A stretch of DNA of 64,000 nucleotides from contig NZ_CP012333.1 in NCBI RefSeq assembly GCF_001263205.1, forward strand, positions 10,087,501 to 10,151,500, in the 5' to 3' direction. The position numbers and the translations under genes are program-made. Under the pieces are notes generated by a model, which saw only the letters and a program-made list of their open reading frames with translations, was not told the DNA's origin and searched no databases. Positions 53,684-64,000 of the stretch are shown piece after piece. Position 1 is the stretch's first letter; the number at the start of each line of letters is the position of its first letter. The DNA is from Labilithrix luteola. GTDB taxonomy: Bacteria > Myxococcota_A > Polyangia > Polyangiales > Polyangiaceae.

Positions 53684-54982
53684 GTGAGCTCGCTTCCTCG
53701 ACTCGGGATTCTCGTGGCCCTGGCCATCCTCGGTCCGGTCTCGATCGCACTCGCCGCTCCGGCATGTTCGTCGTCGAACGATCCCGCGGCTGCCGACCCG
53801 ACGACGACCGACGACGAGACCGACTCCGGCGACGTTCCCCCGCCCTGCCCCGCGAACGGCGTCAGCAAAGGGCCGTGGTCGATGGCGATGACGCGAACGT
53901 CGGGCCGCATCCGTTGGGAGTCGTGCCGCGCAGGCTCGGAGGGCGGCCTCGTGCTCACGCCCGAAGGCGGTGGCGCCGAGCAGACGCTGACCAGCACGGA
54001 GACGATGAAGGACCTCACCGTGCGCCACACGGCCGTCCTCGGACCTCAGCGCTCCCCGGACGACTGGCCGGGGCCGGCCTGGATGCACGAAGTCGTGCTC
54101 GAGAGCCTCCCGGTGGGCACTTGCTACCAGTACGCGCTCGCCGCGGATCGCTCGCTCACGGGCCGCTTCTGCACCTCGCGCCCGGACGGGGCCGACGTGC
54201 ATTTCGTCGCCATCGGCGACACGAATCCTCTGCTTGGTGAGATCGTCCCGAAGCTGATCGCGAAGGTGGTGCCGCTCGCGCCGGACTTCCTCGTCCACGG
54301 CGGCGACATCCAGTACTACGAGTCGGCGTTCGAGACCTGGACGGGCTGGTTTCCTCTGATGCGCCCCTTGCTCGCCCTCGGCGCGCTGCAGCCGGCGCTC
54401 GGCAACCACGAACACGAAACGCCCGACGAGCTCGACGACTACTCGAACCGCTTCTTCGGGTACCCGAACTTCGGCGGAGAGCTGACCTACTATCGCTACG
54501 AGTCGGCGGGCATCTGGTTCCACGTGCTCGACACCGAGCAGGCCGTGGAGCCCGAGACGACGCAGGGCAAGTGGCTCCTCGCCGGGCTCGAGGAGGTCAG
54601 CAAGAAGCCGGGCTTCCGGTTCTCCGTGCTCGTGATGCACCGCCCCTTCGTCACCTGCGGAGACAACGCACAGAACCAGGCGGCACGCACGGGCTATGCG
54701 TCGGCGCTTGCACAATACAAGGTTCCGCTCGTCCTCCAAGCCCACATCCACGGCTACGAACGCTTCGAGATCGACGGCGTGACCTACATCACGACCGGCG
54801 GGGGCGGCGGCCTCATCGGCGACATGGACGAGAACATCTCGCGGGACGAGTGCGCCATGCGCAAGTCCTCCGGTGGCTTCGTCCACGCGCTCGACGTCAC
54901 CGTGTCCGGCGGTTCCATCCACGCCCGCGCCATCGACGCGAACGGTACCGAGCGCGACTCGTTCGCCATCACCGTGCCCTGA
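53684..54982 (+). CDS. Purple-acid-phosphatase-like metallophosphoesterase, exported
   Basis: A 432-residue exported protein; the signal is hydrophobic to about residue 25, followed by PACSSS (lipoprotein Cys). Residues about 45-145 are a fibronectin-like N-terminal domain. The calcineurin-fold catalytic core follows with all metal ligands: VAIGDTN, VHGGDIQYYES, LGNHEHE, VMHRPF and QAHIHGYERF. The order and spacing match purple acid phosphatases. It probably releases phosphate from extracellular esters. A GTG start is used. It shares a ~220-base divergent promoter region with the GH31 gene. Confidence 0.88.
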   Translation: MSSLPRLGILVALAILGPVSIALAAPACSSSNDPAAADPTTTDDETDSGDVPPPCPANGVSKGPWSMAMTRTSGRIRWESCRAGSEGGLVLTPEGGGAEQTLTSTETMKDLTVRHTAVLGPQRSPDDWPGPAWMHEVVLESLPVGTCYQYALAADRSLTGRFCTSRPDGADVHFVAIGDTNPLLGEIVPKLIAKVVPLAPDFLVHGGDIQYYESAFETWTGWFPLMRPLLALGALQPALGNHEHETPDELDDYSNRFFGYPNFGGELTYYRYESAGIWFHVLDTEQAVEPETTQGKWLLAGLEEVSKKPGFRFSVLVMHRPFVTCGDNAQNQAARTGYASALAQYKVPLVLQAHIHGYERFEIDGVTYITTGGGGGLIGDMDENISRDECAMRKSSGGFVHALDVTVSGGSIHARAIDANGTERDSFAITVP

Positions 54983-55050
54983 GGGGCTCTTCGCGCAATC
55001 TTGCTCGCGGGACTTGATTCCGAGGCGCGGCAGACGACAATCCGCCCGCC

Positions 55051-55572
55051 ATGCTCGACCGCGTCCGTACCTCGCTCCACTCGGTGATCACCTCCTCCAA
55101 GGGCGACGGCTTCGTCGGCCTTCGCGTCCCGAGGGATCTCGCGCGCCGAATGAACATGATGCTCGGCGAGCCGCTTTGCTCGGAGACCGAAATGGTGCGC
55201 CGCCGCAATGCGCGCGCGAAGCTCGCGAGCCTGCGGAGTGGCACGGCCACCTCTTCGAGCCCTGCGCCCGACGCCAAGCCCGAGGCCAAGCTCGAGGCCG
55301 CGCCTGTCATGATCTACTTCGAGAAAGATCGCGGCGCCCGCCTCCTCGCGCGCATCCAGGAAATGCTCGACGCCAAGGGTATCCGCTACACGTTGCTCGA
55401 CGTCGCTGGCGACGCGGTGACCAAGGATTTCGTGATGCGCGAAGCCAAGTGCAAGGAAGACGAGCTGCCCGTCGTCTTCATCGCGGGTGCTCCGGTCGGC
55501 GGCTACAACGAGCTCGTCGAGTGGGACGTCGCCGGCAAGCTCACGAAGGCGATCGATCCCTCGTCGACCTGA
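55051..55572 (+). CDS. Glutaredoxin-like protein lacking active-site cysteines
   Basis: A 173-residue soluble protein. An N-terminal basic segment (about 1-90) leads to a glutaredoxin fold starting VMIYFEKDRGARLLARIQEM. At the place of the CPxC redox motif it reads KDRGAR, so thiol chemistry is not expected. The later ELPVVFIAGAPVGGYNEL keeps the cis-Pro and the Gly-Gly of the GSH-binding region. One free Cys is in EAKCKED. It may act as an iron-sulfur or glutathione-binding regulator, or simply be a structural relative. Good ATG start. Confidence 0.7.
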   Translation: MLDRVRTSLHSVITSSKGDGFVGLRVPRDLARRMNMMLGEPLCSETEMVRRRNARAKLASLRSGTATSSSPAPDAKPEAKLEAAPVMIYFEKDRGARLLARIQEMLDAKGIRYTLLDVAGDAVTKDFVMREAKCKEDELPVVFIAGAPVGGYNELVEWDVAGKLTKAIDPSST

Positions 55573-55582
55573 ACGTCAGCAT

Positions 55583-55606
55583 CACCACGCGCGCGATCGC
55601 GTGGTG
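55583..55606 (+). terminator. Perfect palindromic hairpin after the glutaredoxin-like gene
   Basis: CACCACGCG (55583-55591) and CGCGTGGTG (55598-55606) pair around a 6-base loop, 11 bases past the stop. A short T-containing stretch follows but no real T-run. Very high stability makes it a plausible factor-assisted terminator. Confidence 0.4.
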
Positions 55607-55833
55607 TGCGCTTCCATGCGTTGAGGTCCCCAGGCATCAACTCCCGCGCGACTCGACCGCGCGGACGAGCGCGTCCGTCTCTCCATTGCGTCTCTCTTCG
55701 GGCCGTTGTCATCGAGCGCGAAGAATCCGGCCCTACAAGGACATCAAGTCAGCGAGCGAATTTGCTCGACTGAGCATCGACATGACCAGGCGGAGCGATC
55801 GTGCGCCCGCCGGCCAACGACGGAGAGACTCCG

Positions 55834-56226
55834 ATGATGAGCGGCCTTGCGCCCGCCCAATCCGAACCCCGATCCCGGTTCTGGGCGAGCACCTCGGGAT
55901 CGACCTGGATCGAACCACGCGACGTCGACTCGACGACGCAGAACGTGCTGCTCGAAAACGTGGGGCTCACGTTCAACGTGACCGCGCCCGACGGCGGACA
56001 CCGCGAGCGCCTGGCTCACTGCTTCGAGATGCGCTTCGGCGCGATCGACCCGCGGGTTCTGCAAGCCACGGGCTTCGATGGCCCCGGCCCGCGCTTCGAC
56101 GACGTGTTCGCACGGTTCTGGACGGAGCGATACCCGGGCGTCGCGCTCACGAGCGACACGAAGCTCTTCGTGGCGATCTTCGTCGACGCCGACCACTCGA
56201 CGCAGCTCCCCACCATTACGCAGTGA
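55834..56226 (+). CDS. Hypothetical small protein
   Basis: About 130 residues with no signal peptide or membrane helix. It reads as a compact alpha/beta protein (WIEPRDVDSTTQNVLLENVG, RHRERLAHC-type helix HRERLAHCFEMRFGAIDPRV, KLFVAIFVDADHS). No family recognised. The ATG at 55834 is chosen because GGAGAGA lies seven bases upstream; a GTG at 55801 would lengthen it. It converges with the YkgJ-like gene. Confidence 0.5.
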   Translation: MMSGLAPAQSEPRSRFWASTSGSTWIEPRDVDSTTQNVLLENVGLTFNVTAPDGGHRERLAHCFEMRFGAIDPRVLQATGFDGPGPRFDDVFARFWTERYPGVALTSDTKLFVAIFVDADHSTQLPTITQ

Positions 56227-56256
56227 CCTCGGGCGTCAGGGAAACCCTGACCCCAA

Positions 56257-56622
56257 TCACGGCAATCGCGTGAACTCGACGCTCGTACCGAGGTGACCGA
56301 GACGACGCGCCTCGAGACACGCGGGTGAGCCGACATCGACGATGCGGCAGTCCTCGGGGCGATGCTCGTAGATCGCGCACGGATACAGGCCGGGCTGGGA
56401 CACGTCGAGCCCACCGCAACGCTCGCCTTCATTCTTGATGAAGCGGAAGTACGGGGGGCGCGTGTCGAGCTCCGTGTAGAGCTCGAGCCTGCGCTTGCCC
56501 ATGCGTTCCTCGTCGGGCTCGAGCAGGTGCACGGTGCGCGGGCCGTGATGGCAACACCGGCCGCAAGCCACGCAATCTCCGCCGTTCGGATCCGGCGTTC
56601 CACTGATCGGCTCGAGGCCCAT
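56257..56622 (-). CDS. YkgJ-family cysteine-cluster protein
   Basis: A 121-residue protein with the C-x2-C-x2-CC arrangement CVACGRCCHHGP near residue 17 and later cysteines in ERCGGLD, YPCAIYEHRPEDCRI and PACLEA. The order matches the YkgJ zinc/iron-chelating cluster family (PF03692). It is thought to bind Fe-S or zinc; a precise reaction is unknown. ATG start, ending 30 bases from the convergent neighbour. Confidence 0.88.
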   Translation of the reverse strand: MGLEPISGTPDPNGGDCVACGRCCHHGPRTVHLLEPDEERMGKRRLELYTELDTRPPYFRFIKNEGERCGGLDVSQPGLYPCAIYEHRPEDCRIVDVGSPACLEARRLGHLGTSVEFTRLP

Positions 56623-56684
56623 GGGTGCTTCCTACCCCGATGCGCCCGGCTTTTCCACGCGTTCCGAGGCCGGAGGCGCGGACC

Positions 56685-59600
56685 TCACTCAGCGCGGTTA
56701 CCGCCGAGCGAGACGGGCCAGCGCGCTTCTTCGACCATCGAGGCCACCGCTCGGATGTCATTGCGGAGCTCTTCGGCCGTCGGGCGATGACGCGGATCGC
56801 GCCGAAGCGTGGGCACGAGCACTTCGGCGAGTGGACCGACCTCGGGGTTCGCGATGAGCGAACGCATCGGGAGGGGCGCGCCGTCGTGCGAGACGTGCAT
56901 CGTGATCTGGGTCACCTCGTTCGGCGCGTCGAAGAGGACTTTGCCGGTCAGCATCTCGAAGGCGAGACAGCCGAACGAATAGATGTCCGCAGCCATCGGC
57001 GACGGCACGACGTTGTCGGGAACGACCCCCCAGACCTCGGGTGACCCGTACGGACCAGTGCCGCAGCCCGGACGGATCTTGCGCCCGGCGAGCCCGAAGT
57101 CCACGAGGACGGCCTGCTCGCCGCGACGAAGGAGGACGTTCGACGGCTTGAGGTCGAGGTGACCGAGCCCGACGGAGTGCATCGCCACGAGGCCGGCCAG
57201 CACGTCGTCGAGCGCCTTGAGGCACCGCTTCATGTCGAACGTGCGCGACCCAATCACGCGCTCGAGCGTCACGCCCTCGACGAGCTCCATGACCAGGATC
57301 GGCAGCGGTCGCGCCGCCAGGTCGAACGTGACGAAGCGCGCGAGATTGACGTGGTTCGGCAGCATGATGAGCGCCGAAGCCTCCTCGCGGAACAGCTTGA
57401 GGAACTCGTCTTGCGAGACCGAACGCGCCGCCGTTGCCGTGTAGTCGGGCACCTTCAGGGCGAAACGCTCCGCCCCCTGCTCGTGCCGATCTTCGACGCG
57501 ATTCACGACGAACACCGACGCGGTGCCGCCCACGCCGAGGGCGCGCACGACGTAGAACCCGCCGATCGTACGACGCGCCGGAAGCCACGCCGGCAGCTGT
57601 TCGCCCACCATCATGGCCACGCCGGCGCGCGAAGGACGCTCGATGGGGAGCTCGACGAGCGACCAGAGAATGCTCGCCACGAGACGCGCGATGCCGACCG
57701 GCAAGCCCGTCATGAGCTCGTCGATCGCCGGCCCGAGCGCCTCCTCGACGAGCGAGAGCTCCGCGCCTGCGAGCACCCGCGAGACAACCATGCTGAGGAG
57801 CTTCGGCTGCGGCGGCGAGAGCGCCATCGTCGGAAGCTCGGGGTCGAGCCGCCCGCGCGCGCCCACGCTCATCTGCACGAGGGCCGAGGCCCAGGTCTCC
57901 ACGTTGCCGAGCACGTCGGGATCGGAGGCGTCGGAGGTCGCGAGCGCACGAAGCGAGCCCGCATGCACGATCGACACGAGCGCCGCGTGCAGGCGGACGA
58001 ACACGGTACGCAGGGCTTCGCTTCGCGCCGATGCCTCCGGCGCGAGCTCGTTCGCCAGCTCCTCGAATGCCTTGAGCCGCTGCTCGGTGGGTGAGCCCGG
58101 TGGAGGCGCGATGGACGGGGGATAGACCGAGTCCTTCGGATCGGAGGGCTTCTTCGCGATCGGCTTCTGCCCGTCGGTTTCACGCAGGAACTGCGCATAG
58201 CGCACGAGCACGTGGCGCAGATCGGGGTCCATCGACGCTTCGGCGAGCGTGTCGAACTCCTCGGTGGTCTTGATGCGCTGCGCGAGAACCAGGAGCGCAT
58301 CGACCACGTCGCACACGCCGAGCCGTACGAGCGCGTCGAGCGCACGCGCGAGGGCCGCCAGGAGGGTTCGCTTGAGGACGGGTGCGGGCTGCTGGTCGAA
58401 ATGCTCGAGCAGCGCTTTGACGGTGCGCAGCCAGAGAGCGCGAAGTCGTTTCGCGCGCTGAACGTCGGCCCCCTCCCCGCTTTCGCCGCGCGGCCGAGAC
58501 ACCGGCTCGGACATGGTGGCGCCTTCGCCGAGATCGCCATCGACGAGATGCAGGAGCGCACGCAGGCGCCTGAGGCGCAGCGTGGCGTGCCGCGGGTTCA
58601 TGCCGGGCGCGGAGACCTCATCGGGCGTCTCGCAGGCCACGATCCACTCGGCGAGGCGCTCACGAATCGCATCGAGTGCATCTTCGACGCCGCGCACCTG
58701 CTCGGTGGAACCTCCGAGCTTGAGCAAGTCGGCCACGATGGGCCTCTCGAGCAGCGCCGCGTCGAGATCGCGGAGAACGGCCATCGACGTTCGCCGCGCC
58801 ATCGACCCGGTGCGCCCTTCGGCATCGTCGTCTCGGGCGACCGCCGCGAGCGCATCCATACCGCCGCGCGCGGCCATCACGGTGTCGCGTGCCCGGGTGT
58901 AGGCACCAAGCGCGCCCTCGGTGGCAAACGCATCGAGCGCCATCGATGCCTGGACGCGGAGCGGCTCGTCTTCTCGCCGGCTCCCTTCGAGGTCGCGCGC
59001 AATCTCGTGATGGAGGGCATCCGCGCCGTCGTCTCCACCGCGCGGCTTCGCCTTCTCGGACCGAACGAGCTCGAGCGCCTTCGCCGCCGCGCGCTCCACG
59101 GCCCTGGATGCGCCGTATTCGAAACGCAGCTCGCCAATGGCCTCACCGACCTCCGGCGTGGCGACCGAGAGCAGCAGATCGAGGAGCTTGGTCGCCGCCT
59201 CCGGCTCGGCCTCGATGGCCCGCGGAATTCCCCACACGAAGGCCGACGCGCTCGCCGGATCTTCGAGCGTGAAGAATCCGCGCTTCACGAGGCCTTGCAT
59301 GATCTTCAACGCTTCGCCCGGCTGGACCGCCGCGAGCGCCGCCAGCGACGCGGTTGCACGACGCCACTCGGTGGGGCTCAAGGCTTCGCGCAAACCATCG
59401 AGAATCTGTTGCTTCAGCTCCGGCATCCACGGGGCACAAAGCCCTCGCGCGACGGCCACGTAGCGCCACACGAGCGACTCGCGATCGGCGAGCAAGCGCA
59501 CGTAGGCACCGCGCACGGTGTCCGATGCGAAGGCACGAAGCGCGTGGGCGTCGCCCATCTGCGCGCGGCGCGCGGCTTCACGAGCAGCGCGTTCGAGGAT

Positions 59601-60155
59601 CTTCGCCGCCAATCGGCGCGCGGGAAGCGAACGCGTCGACGGCGTCGCCACCCATTCGCGCGCATACTCACGACGGCTGACGAGCGCGAGGGCGAGCGGC
59701 CCGTCGGCGATGCCGTGACTGACCGGCAGCTCGCAGACGAGGGCGACGCGCGCACGAATCGCGGGGCTCGACAGGCCCTTGCCCGCGGTCTGCGCCATGA
59801 TGGTGGCCATCGCGGTGAAGGTCTCGGCGTTCGCAGCGAGCATGCGCGACAGAACGCGACGCCCCAGCTCGCGTTGCTCCGAGCCGACCGGCAGCGCCGC
59901 GGCGAGTGAGTAGAGCGCAACGCCCGCCGCTTGCGGCGCGAGCCAGTCGAGATCGTCGACGAGGCCGCCCTCGAGAGCGACCTGCACGCCCTTCAGAAGG
60001 ACGTCCGGATGGAGCCCTTCGAGCGGACCGGGCCCGCCGTCCGCACTCGTACGGGAGAGAGCAGCCATCGCCTGGCGCCAGAGCACCCGCCGATCGTTCG
60101 GGGTGGCACTCGCAAGTTCCAGGAGGCTGGCGACGTAGAAGGAAGGATCTTTCAA
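56685..60155 (-). CDS. Very long Ser/Thr protein kinase with C-terminal catalytic domain
   Basis: A 1156-residue protein with no signal or clear membrane helix. Residues 1-850 are almost wholly helical and Ala/Leu/Arg-rich with two-helix repeats, suggestive of a HEAT- or ARM-like scaffold, but no family is recognised. Residues about 860-1150 are a Hanks-type kinase: glycine loop GVGGTASVFVV, ATP-binding K901 in FALKVPDY, catalytic loop HLDLKPSNVLL (H999, D1001), metal-binding VDFGLAG and an APE-like GSPEVWG. HLD replaces the more common HRD. The order (regulatory part first) is the reverse of most bacterial kinases. TTG start with AGAAGG three bases upstream. Confidence 0.82.
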   Translation of the reverse strand: MKDPSFYVASLLELASATPNDRRVLWRQAMAALSRTSADGGPGPLEGLHPDVLLKGVQVALEGGLVDDLDWLAPQAAGVALYSLAAALPVGSEQRELGRRVLSRMLAANAETFTAMATIMAQTAGKGLSSPAIRARVALVCELPVSHGIADGPLALALVSRREYAREWVATPSTRSLPARRLAAKILERAAREAARRAQMGDAHALRAFASDTVRGAYVRLLADRESLVWRYVAVARGLCAPWMPELKQQILDGLREALSPTEWRRATASLAALAAVQPGEALKIMQGLVKRGFFTLEDPASASAFVWGIPRAIEAEPEAATKLLDLLLSVATPEVGEAIGELRFEYGASRAVERAAAKALELVRSEKAKPRGGDDGADALHHEIARDLEGSRREDEPLRVQASMALDAFATEGALGAYTRARDTVMAARGGMDALAAVARDDDAEGRTGSMARRTSMAVLRDLDAALLERPIVADLLKLGGSTEQVRGVEDALDAIRERLAEWIVACETPDEVSAPGMNPRHATLRLRRLRALLHLVDGDLGEGATMSEPVSRPRGESGEGADVQRAKRLRALWLRTVKALLEHFDQQPAPVLKRTLLAALARALDALVRLGVCDVVDALLVLAQRIKTTEEFDTLAEASMDPDLRHVLVRYAQFLRETDGQKPIAKKPSDPKDSVYPPSIAPPPGSPTEQRLKAFEELANELAPEASARSEALRTVFVRLHAALVSIVHAGSLRALATSDASDPDVLGNVETWASALVQMSVGARGRLDPELPTMALSPPQPKLLSMVVSRVLAGAELSLVEEALGPAIDELMTGLPVGIARLVASILWSLVELPIERPSRAGVAMMVGEQLPAWLPARRTIGGFYVVRALGVGGTASVFVVNRVEDRHEQGAERFALKVPDYTATAARSVSQDEFLKLFREEASALIMLPNHVNLARFVTFDLAARPLPILVMELVEGVTLERVIGSRTFDMKRCLKALDDVLAGLVAMHSVGLGHLDLKPSNVLLRRGEQAVLVDFGLAGRKIRPGCGTGPYGSPEVWGVVPDNVVPSPMAADIYSFGCLAFEMLTGKVLFDAPNEVTQITMHVSHDGAPLPMRSLIANPEVGPLAEVLVPTLRRDPRHRPTAEELRNDIRAVASMVEEARWPVSLGGNRAE

Positions 60156-60389
60156 CGGCCTTCTGTCGACCAGACTACTTGGCTTCGGAGCCCGCGAGCA
60201 AAAAGAGGCCCAACCCGAATACGCGGCTGTTTTCCCGTCATCCGGCCCACACTGTACGTCTCAGCCTTCGGTGAGAACTTCGATAGGCGCTTCCCGATGA
60301 CCCGGCGCCGGACGGACGCCCTCTACCCCTGAGCTTGCGGCGGGAATGGTGCCCTGACGCGTTGCTGCATTCCGTGGTAAGGACGGCCC

Positions 60390-62072
<1,683 letters not shown>

Positions 62073-62096
62073 AGCCGCGCCGAGAGCGGTGACCGC

Positions 62097-62927
62097 GTGA
62101 GTACGGATCCGAAGACCTACTGGAACGGCCCCGTGGGCGAGCGCTGGACGAGCCTCGCTCACGTGCTGGAGAAGGTCTTCGGTCCCTTGCGTGAGGCCGC
62201 TCTCGATCTCGCGGCCGCACGCCCCGGCGAGCACGTGCTCGACGTCGGCTGCGGCTGCGGAGGCACGACGCTCACGCTCGCCAAGGCCGTCGGAAAGGCC
62301 GGGCACGTGCTGGGCGTCGACATCTCGGCGCCCATGCTCGCGCGCGCCAAAGAACGCATCGAAGCCGCCGGCGTCGCCGCAGCCGTCGAGCTCGACGACG
62401 CCGCGACGACGCGCTTCGACCCCACGTTCGACCTCCTGCACTCGGCGTTCGGAACGATGTTCTTTCCGGATCCGCACGCGGCGTTCCGGAACCTTGCCAC
62501 CGCACTCAAGCCCGGTGGGCGCGTCGCGTTCATCTGCTGGCGAGCCCTCGCCGAGAACGCCGGCATGAGCGCTCCCCTCGCCGCGGCGAAGCCGTTTCTG
62601 CCGCCGATGGAGCCGCCGGTGCCCGGTGCGCCGGGCCCCTTTGCGTTTGCCGACCCCGATCGCCTGAAGCGCATTCTCGAAGGCGCGGGCTTCACGGACG
62701 TCGTGATCTCCCCGCTCGATCGGAACATCTCGCTCGGTGACACGCTCGACGAAGCGGTCGAGTTCTCGCTCGAGACCGGTCCCACGTCGCATGCCCTTCG
62801 CGCCGCTCCGGAGGTGCCCCGCGAGCCCGTGGCCGCGGCCGTCCGCGAAGCCCTTCGACCGTATGCGAGCGCGGCCGATGGCGTGAGTGTGCCGACGGCT
62901 ACCTGGCTCGTTTCCGCGAAGCGCTGA
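62097..62927 (+). CDS. Class I SAM-dependent methyltransferase
   Basis: A 276-residue enzyme. Motif I is VLDVGCGCGGTTLTLAKAVG, motif II ends LGVDISAPMLARAKER, and post-II TFDLLHSAFGTMFFPDPHAAF matches the ubiquinone/menaquinone or small-molecule type methyltransferases. FICWRALAENA is an aromatic segment of the binding pocket. The C-terminus has an extra helical region (VAAAVREALRPYAS). Substrate unresolved. GTG start, 24 bases after the ABC-F gene, so likely cotranscribed with it. Confidence 0.85.
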   Translation: MSTDPKTYWNGPVGERWTSLAHVLEKVFGPLREAALDLAAARPGEHVLDVGCGCGGTTLTLAKAVGKAGHVLGVDISAPMLARAKERIEAAGVAAAVELDDAATTRFDPTFDLLHSAFGTMFFPDPHAAFRNLATALKPGGRVAFICWRALAENAGMSAPLAAAKPFLPPMEPPVPGAPGPFAFADPDRLKRILEGAGFTDVVISPLDRNISLGDTLDEAVEFSLETGPTSHALRAAPEVPREPVAAAVREALRPYASAADGVSVPTATWLVSAKR

Positions 62928-63067
62928 CGCGTTCATCCGAGCTTCATCCGGGCCGTAGAGGCGCAGCGCGTCACCCTTACGCCATCGAAGTGAGAGCATC
63001 TCGCTCCCGCCGCGGGGCCTTGGTTGCGTCGTTGGTCGTGGTGTAACCTCCGGTAGAGCTCCGGATC

Positions 63068-63574
63068 ATGCTCCACGCGTACATCGCCCGAGCGCACTCG
63101 TTGTCCGAGACGGAATTCGTCCAGGCGTACCCTGATCCCGTTCTCGTCTTCGTTCCTTCGGACGCCGACGACGAACAGAGGCGAGCCTTCCGCACGCGCA
63201 TGGCGCCTCAGGTGGCGGGGCCCACCACGCTGCCCCGATCGGCGGACCGACTCGAGCTCCTGCCGATTCGCAAGCGGCCCGGCGGTATCTACCCCGACAA
63301 CATCAGCGTTGGCCGCACGCGCGCGACGGACCTACACCTGTCGCATCCGCAGGTCTCGAAGATGCACGGCTACTTCAACAAGGACGAGAGCGGTGCCTGG
63401 GCCTTCACCGACACGGGGGCAACGAACGGAACGTTCGTCAACGGCCTCCGAATTGCGCAGAAGACGCGCGTCGAGCTCGGTGAGCGAGCGCAAATCTCGT
63501 TCGGCTCCTACGAGTGCATGTTCCTCATGGGCAAGGCACTGCGCATCTTCTTGACGGGATTCCCAGCGGAATAG
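63068..63574 (+). CDS. FHA-domain protein
   Basis: A 168-residue cytosolic phosphothreonine-binding protein. The FHA signature residues are in order: ISVGRTRATDLHLSHPQVSK (GR then S..H), NKDESGAWAFTD, and ATNGTFVNG (NG). The N-terminal ~75 residues are a less conserved beta-rich part. FHA proteins bind phosphorylated kinases or substrates. A Ser/Thr kinase gene follows 13 bases downstream on the same strand, so the two are likely cotranscribed partners. ATG start. Confidence 0.9.
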   Translation: MLHAYIARAHSLSETEFVQAYPDPVLVFVPSDADDEQRRAFRTRMAPQVAGPTTLPRSADRLELLPIRKRPGGIYPDNISVGRTRATDLHLSHPQVSKMHGYFNKDESGAWAFTDTGATNGTFVNGLRIAQKTRVELGERAQISFGSYECMFLMGKALRIFLTGFPAE

Positions 63575-63587
63575 CCGTGCCGGAATC

Positions 63588-64000
63588 ATGACGTCACGCG
63601 AAGCGACGACGGAGACGCGAGGCGCGGAGACCCGAACGATCGCGGGCTATCGACTGCTCTTGCGGCTCGGAACGGGGAGCTTCAGCGAGGTCTGGGAGGG
63701 TTGCCACGAGGTCTCGAACGAGCGCGCGGCCATCAAGGTCCTGCACAAGACCGCGAGCCCGGCGGCGCGCGCTCAGTTCGTCAAGGAGACGCGAACCCTT
63801 GCACGCCTATGGCACGAGCACATCGCCTCGGCCTTCGCCTTCGGCGACGACTACATCGTCTCGGCGCTCATCGAGGGCACGGACCTCGAGCAGCGCCTGC
63901 AGACGCCCATCGAACCCCGTCTCGCGATCCGCATCACGGTCCAGGTGGGCTCGGCGCTCGACTACGCACACTCGAACGACGTCGTCCATCGTGACGTCAA
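63588..64000 (+). CDS. Ser/Thr protein kinase, N-terminal part (cut by window end)
   Basis: The first 137 residues of a Hanks-type kinase. The glycine loop is LRLGTGSFSEVWEG, the ATP-binding lysine is in RAAIKVLHKT, and the last complete residues reach the catalytic loop HRDV (the expected Lys is at the edge). The catalytic loop is intact as far as it goes. The rest, including the DFG motif and any sensor domain, lies past base 64000. It follows the FHA gene by 13 bases. Confidence 0.9.
   Translation, partial: MTSREATTETRGAETRTIAGYRLLLRLGTGSFSEVWEGCHEVSNERAAIKVLHKTASPAARAQFVKETRTLARLWHEHIASAFAFGDDYIVSALIEGTDLEQRLQTPIEPRLAIRITVQVGSALDYAHSNDVVHRDV

Overview
The window is a very G+C-rich stretch of bacterial chromosome. 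The gene content points to a myxobacterium-like member of Myxococcota, probably Polyangiales. It has many lipoproteins with proline/alanine/aspartate-rich linkers, two Ser/Thr kinases plus a pseudokinase, an FHA protein, an Ku-LigD end-joining pair, and frequent GTG and TTG starts. The taxon is my inference from style; no rRNA is present.

Bases 1-9400 hold the tail of a saccharopine dehydrogenase-like gene, miaB, a gamma carbonic anhydrase, an XRE regulator behind a cluster of inverted repeats, an RlpA-like lipoprotein, and a lipoprotein followed by an overlapping cassette: inactive M16 peptidase homologue, phospholipase-D/cardiolipin synthase, PlsC acyltransferase. A frameshifted REP-associated transposase scrap and thiS follow. 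Bases 9800-16400 carry a disordered protein, the 2-oxoglutarate dehydrogenase E1 gene, and a cyclic-nucleotide-gated-type MscS channel overlapping an unknown gene. Bases 16400-31000 contain a MOSC/reductase/ferredoxin fusion, a sugar dehydrogenase, a PLP decarboxylase, pheA overlapping a PrsW-family protease, an FKBP lipoprotein, an L,D-transpeptidase and an aminopeptidase.

Bases 31000-36300 hold a TPR protein with what looks like a dead zincin domain and a minus-strand operon: polyprenyl diphosphate synthase, GbsR/MarR regulator, outer-membrane protein. A strong minus-strand promoter with a perfect A/T-rich dyad over the predicted transcription start precedes this operon, suggesting autoregulation of an envelope module. 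An SDR pseudogene lies behind it. Bases 36300-45300 carry a DEAD-box helicase with a rho-independent terminator, a pseudokinase-GYF membrane protein, and a methyltransferase fused to an MTH1-like Nudix domain directly upstream of ku-ligD. I read the last group as a possible nucleotide-sanitation and break-repair cassette.

Bases 45300-64000 hold several lipoproteins, a decayed alcohol dehydrogenase, tRNA-Lys(TTT) with a degenerate tandem repeat downstream, a HAD phosphatase, a GH31 glycosidase divergent from a metallophosphoesterase, a cysteine-less glutaredoxin-like protein, a very long Ser/Thr kinase with its catalytic domain at the C-terminus, an ABC-F ATPase, a methyltransferase, and an FHA gene followed by a second kinase cut off by the window edge.

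No CRISPR array, intact insertion sequence, prophage or origin was seen. Three separate gene remnants (transposase, SDR, alcohol dehydrogenase) show ongoing decay. The most distinctive material is the regulated polyprenyl/GbsR/outer-membrane operon and the methyltransferase-Nudix fusion beside the end-joining genes.
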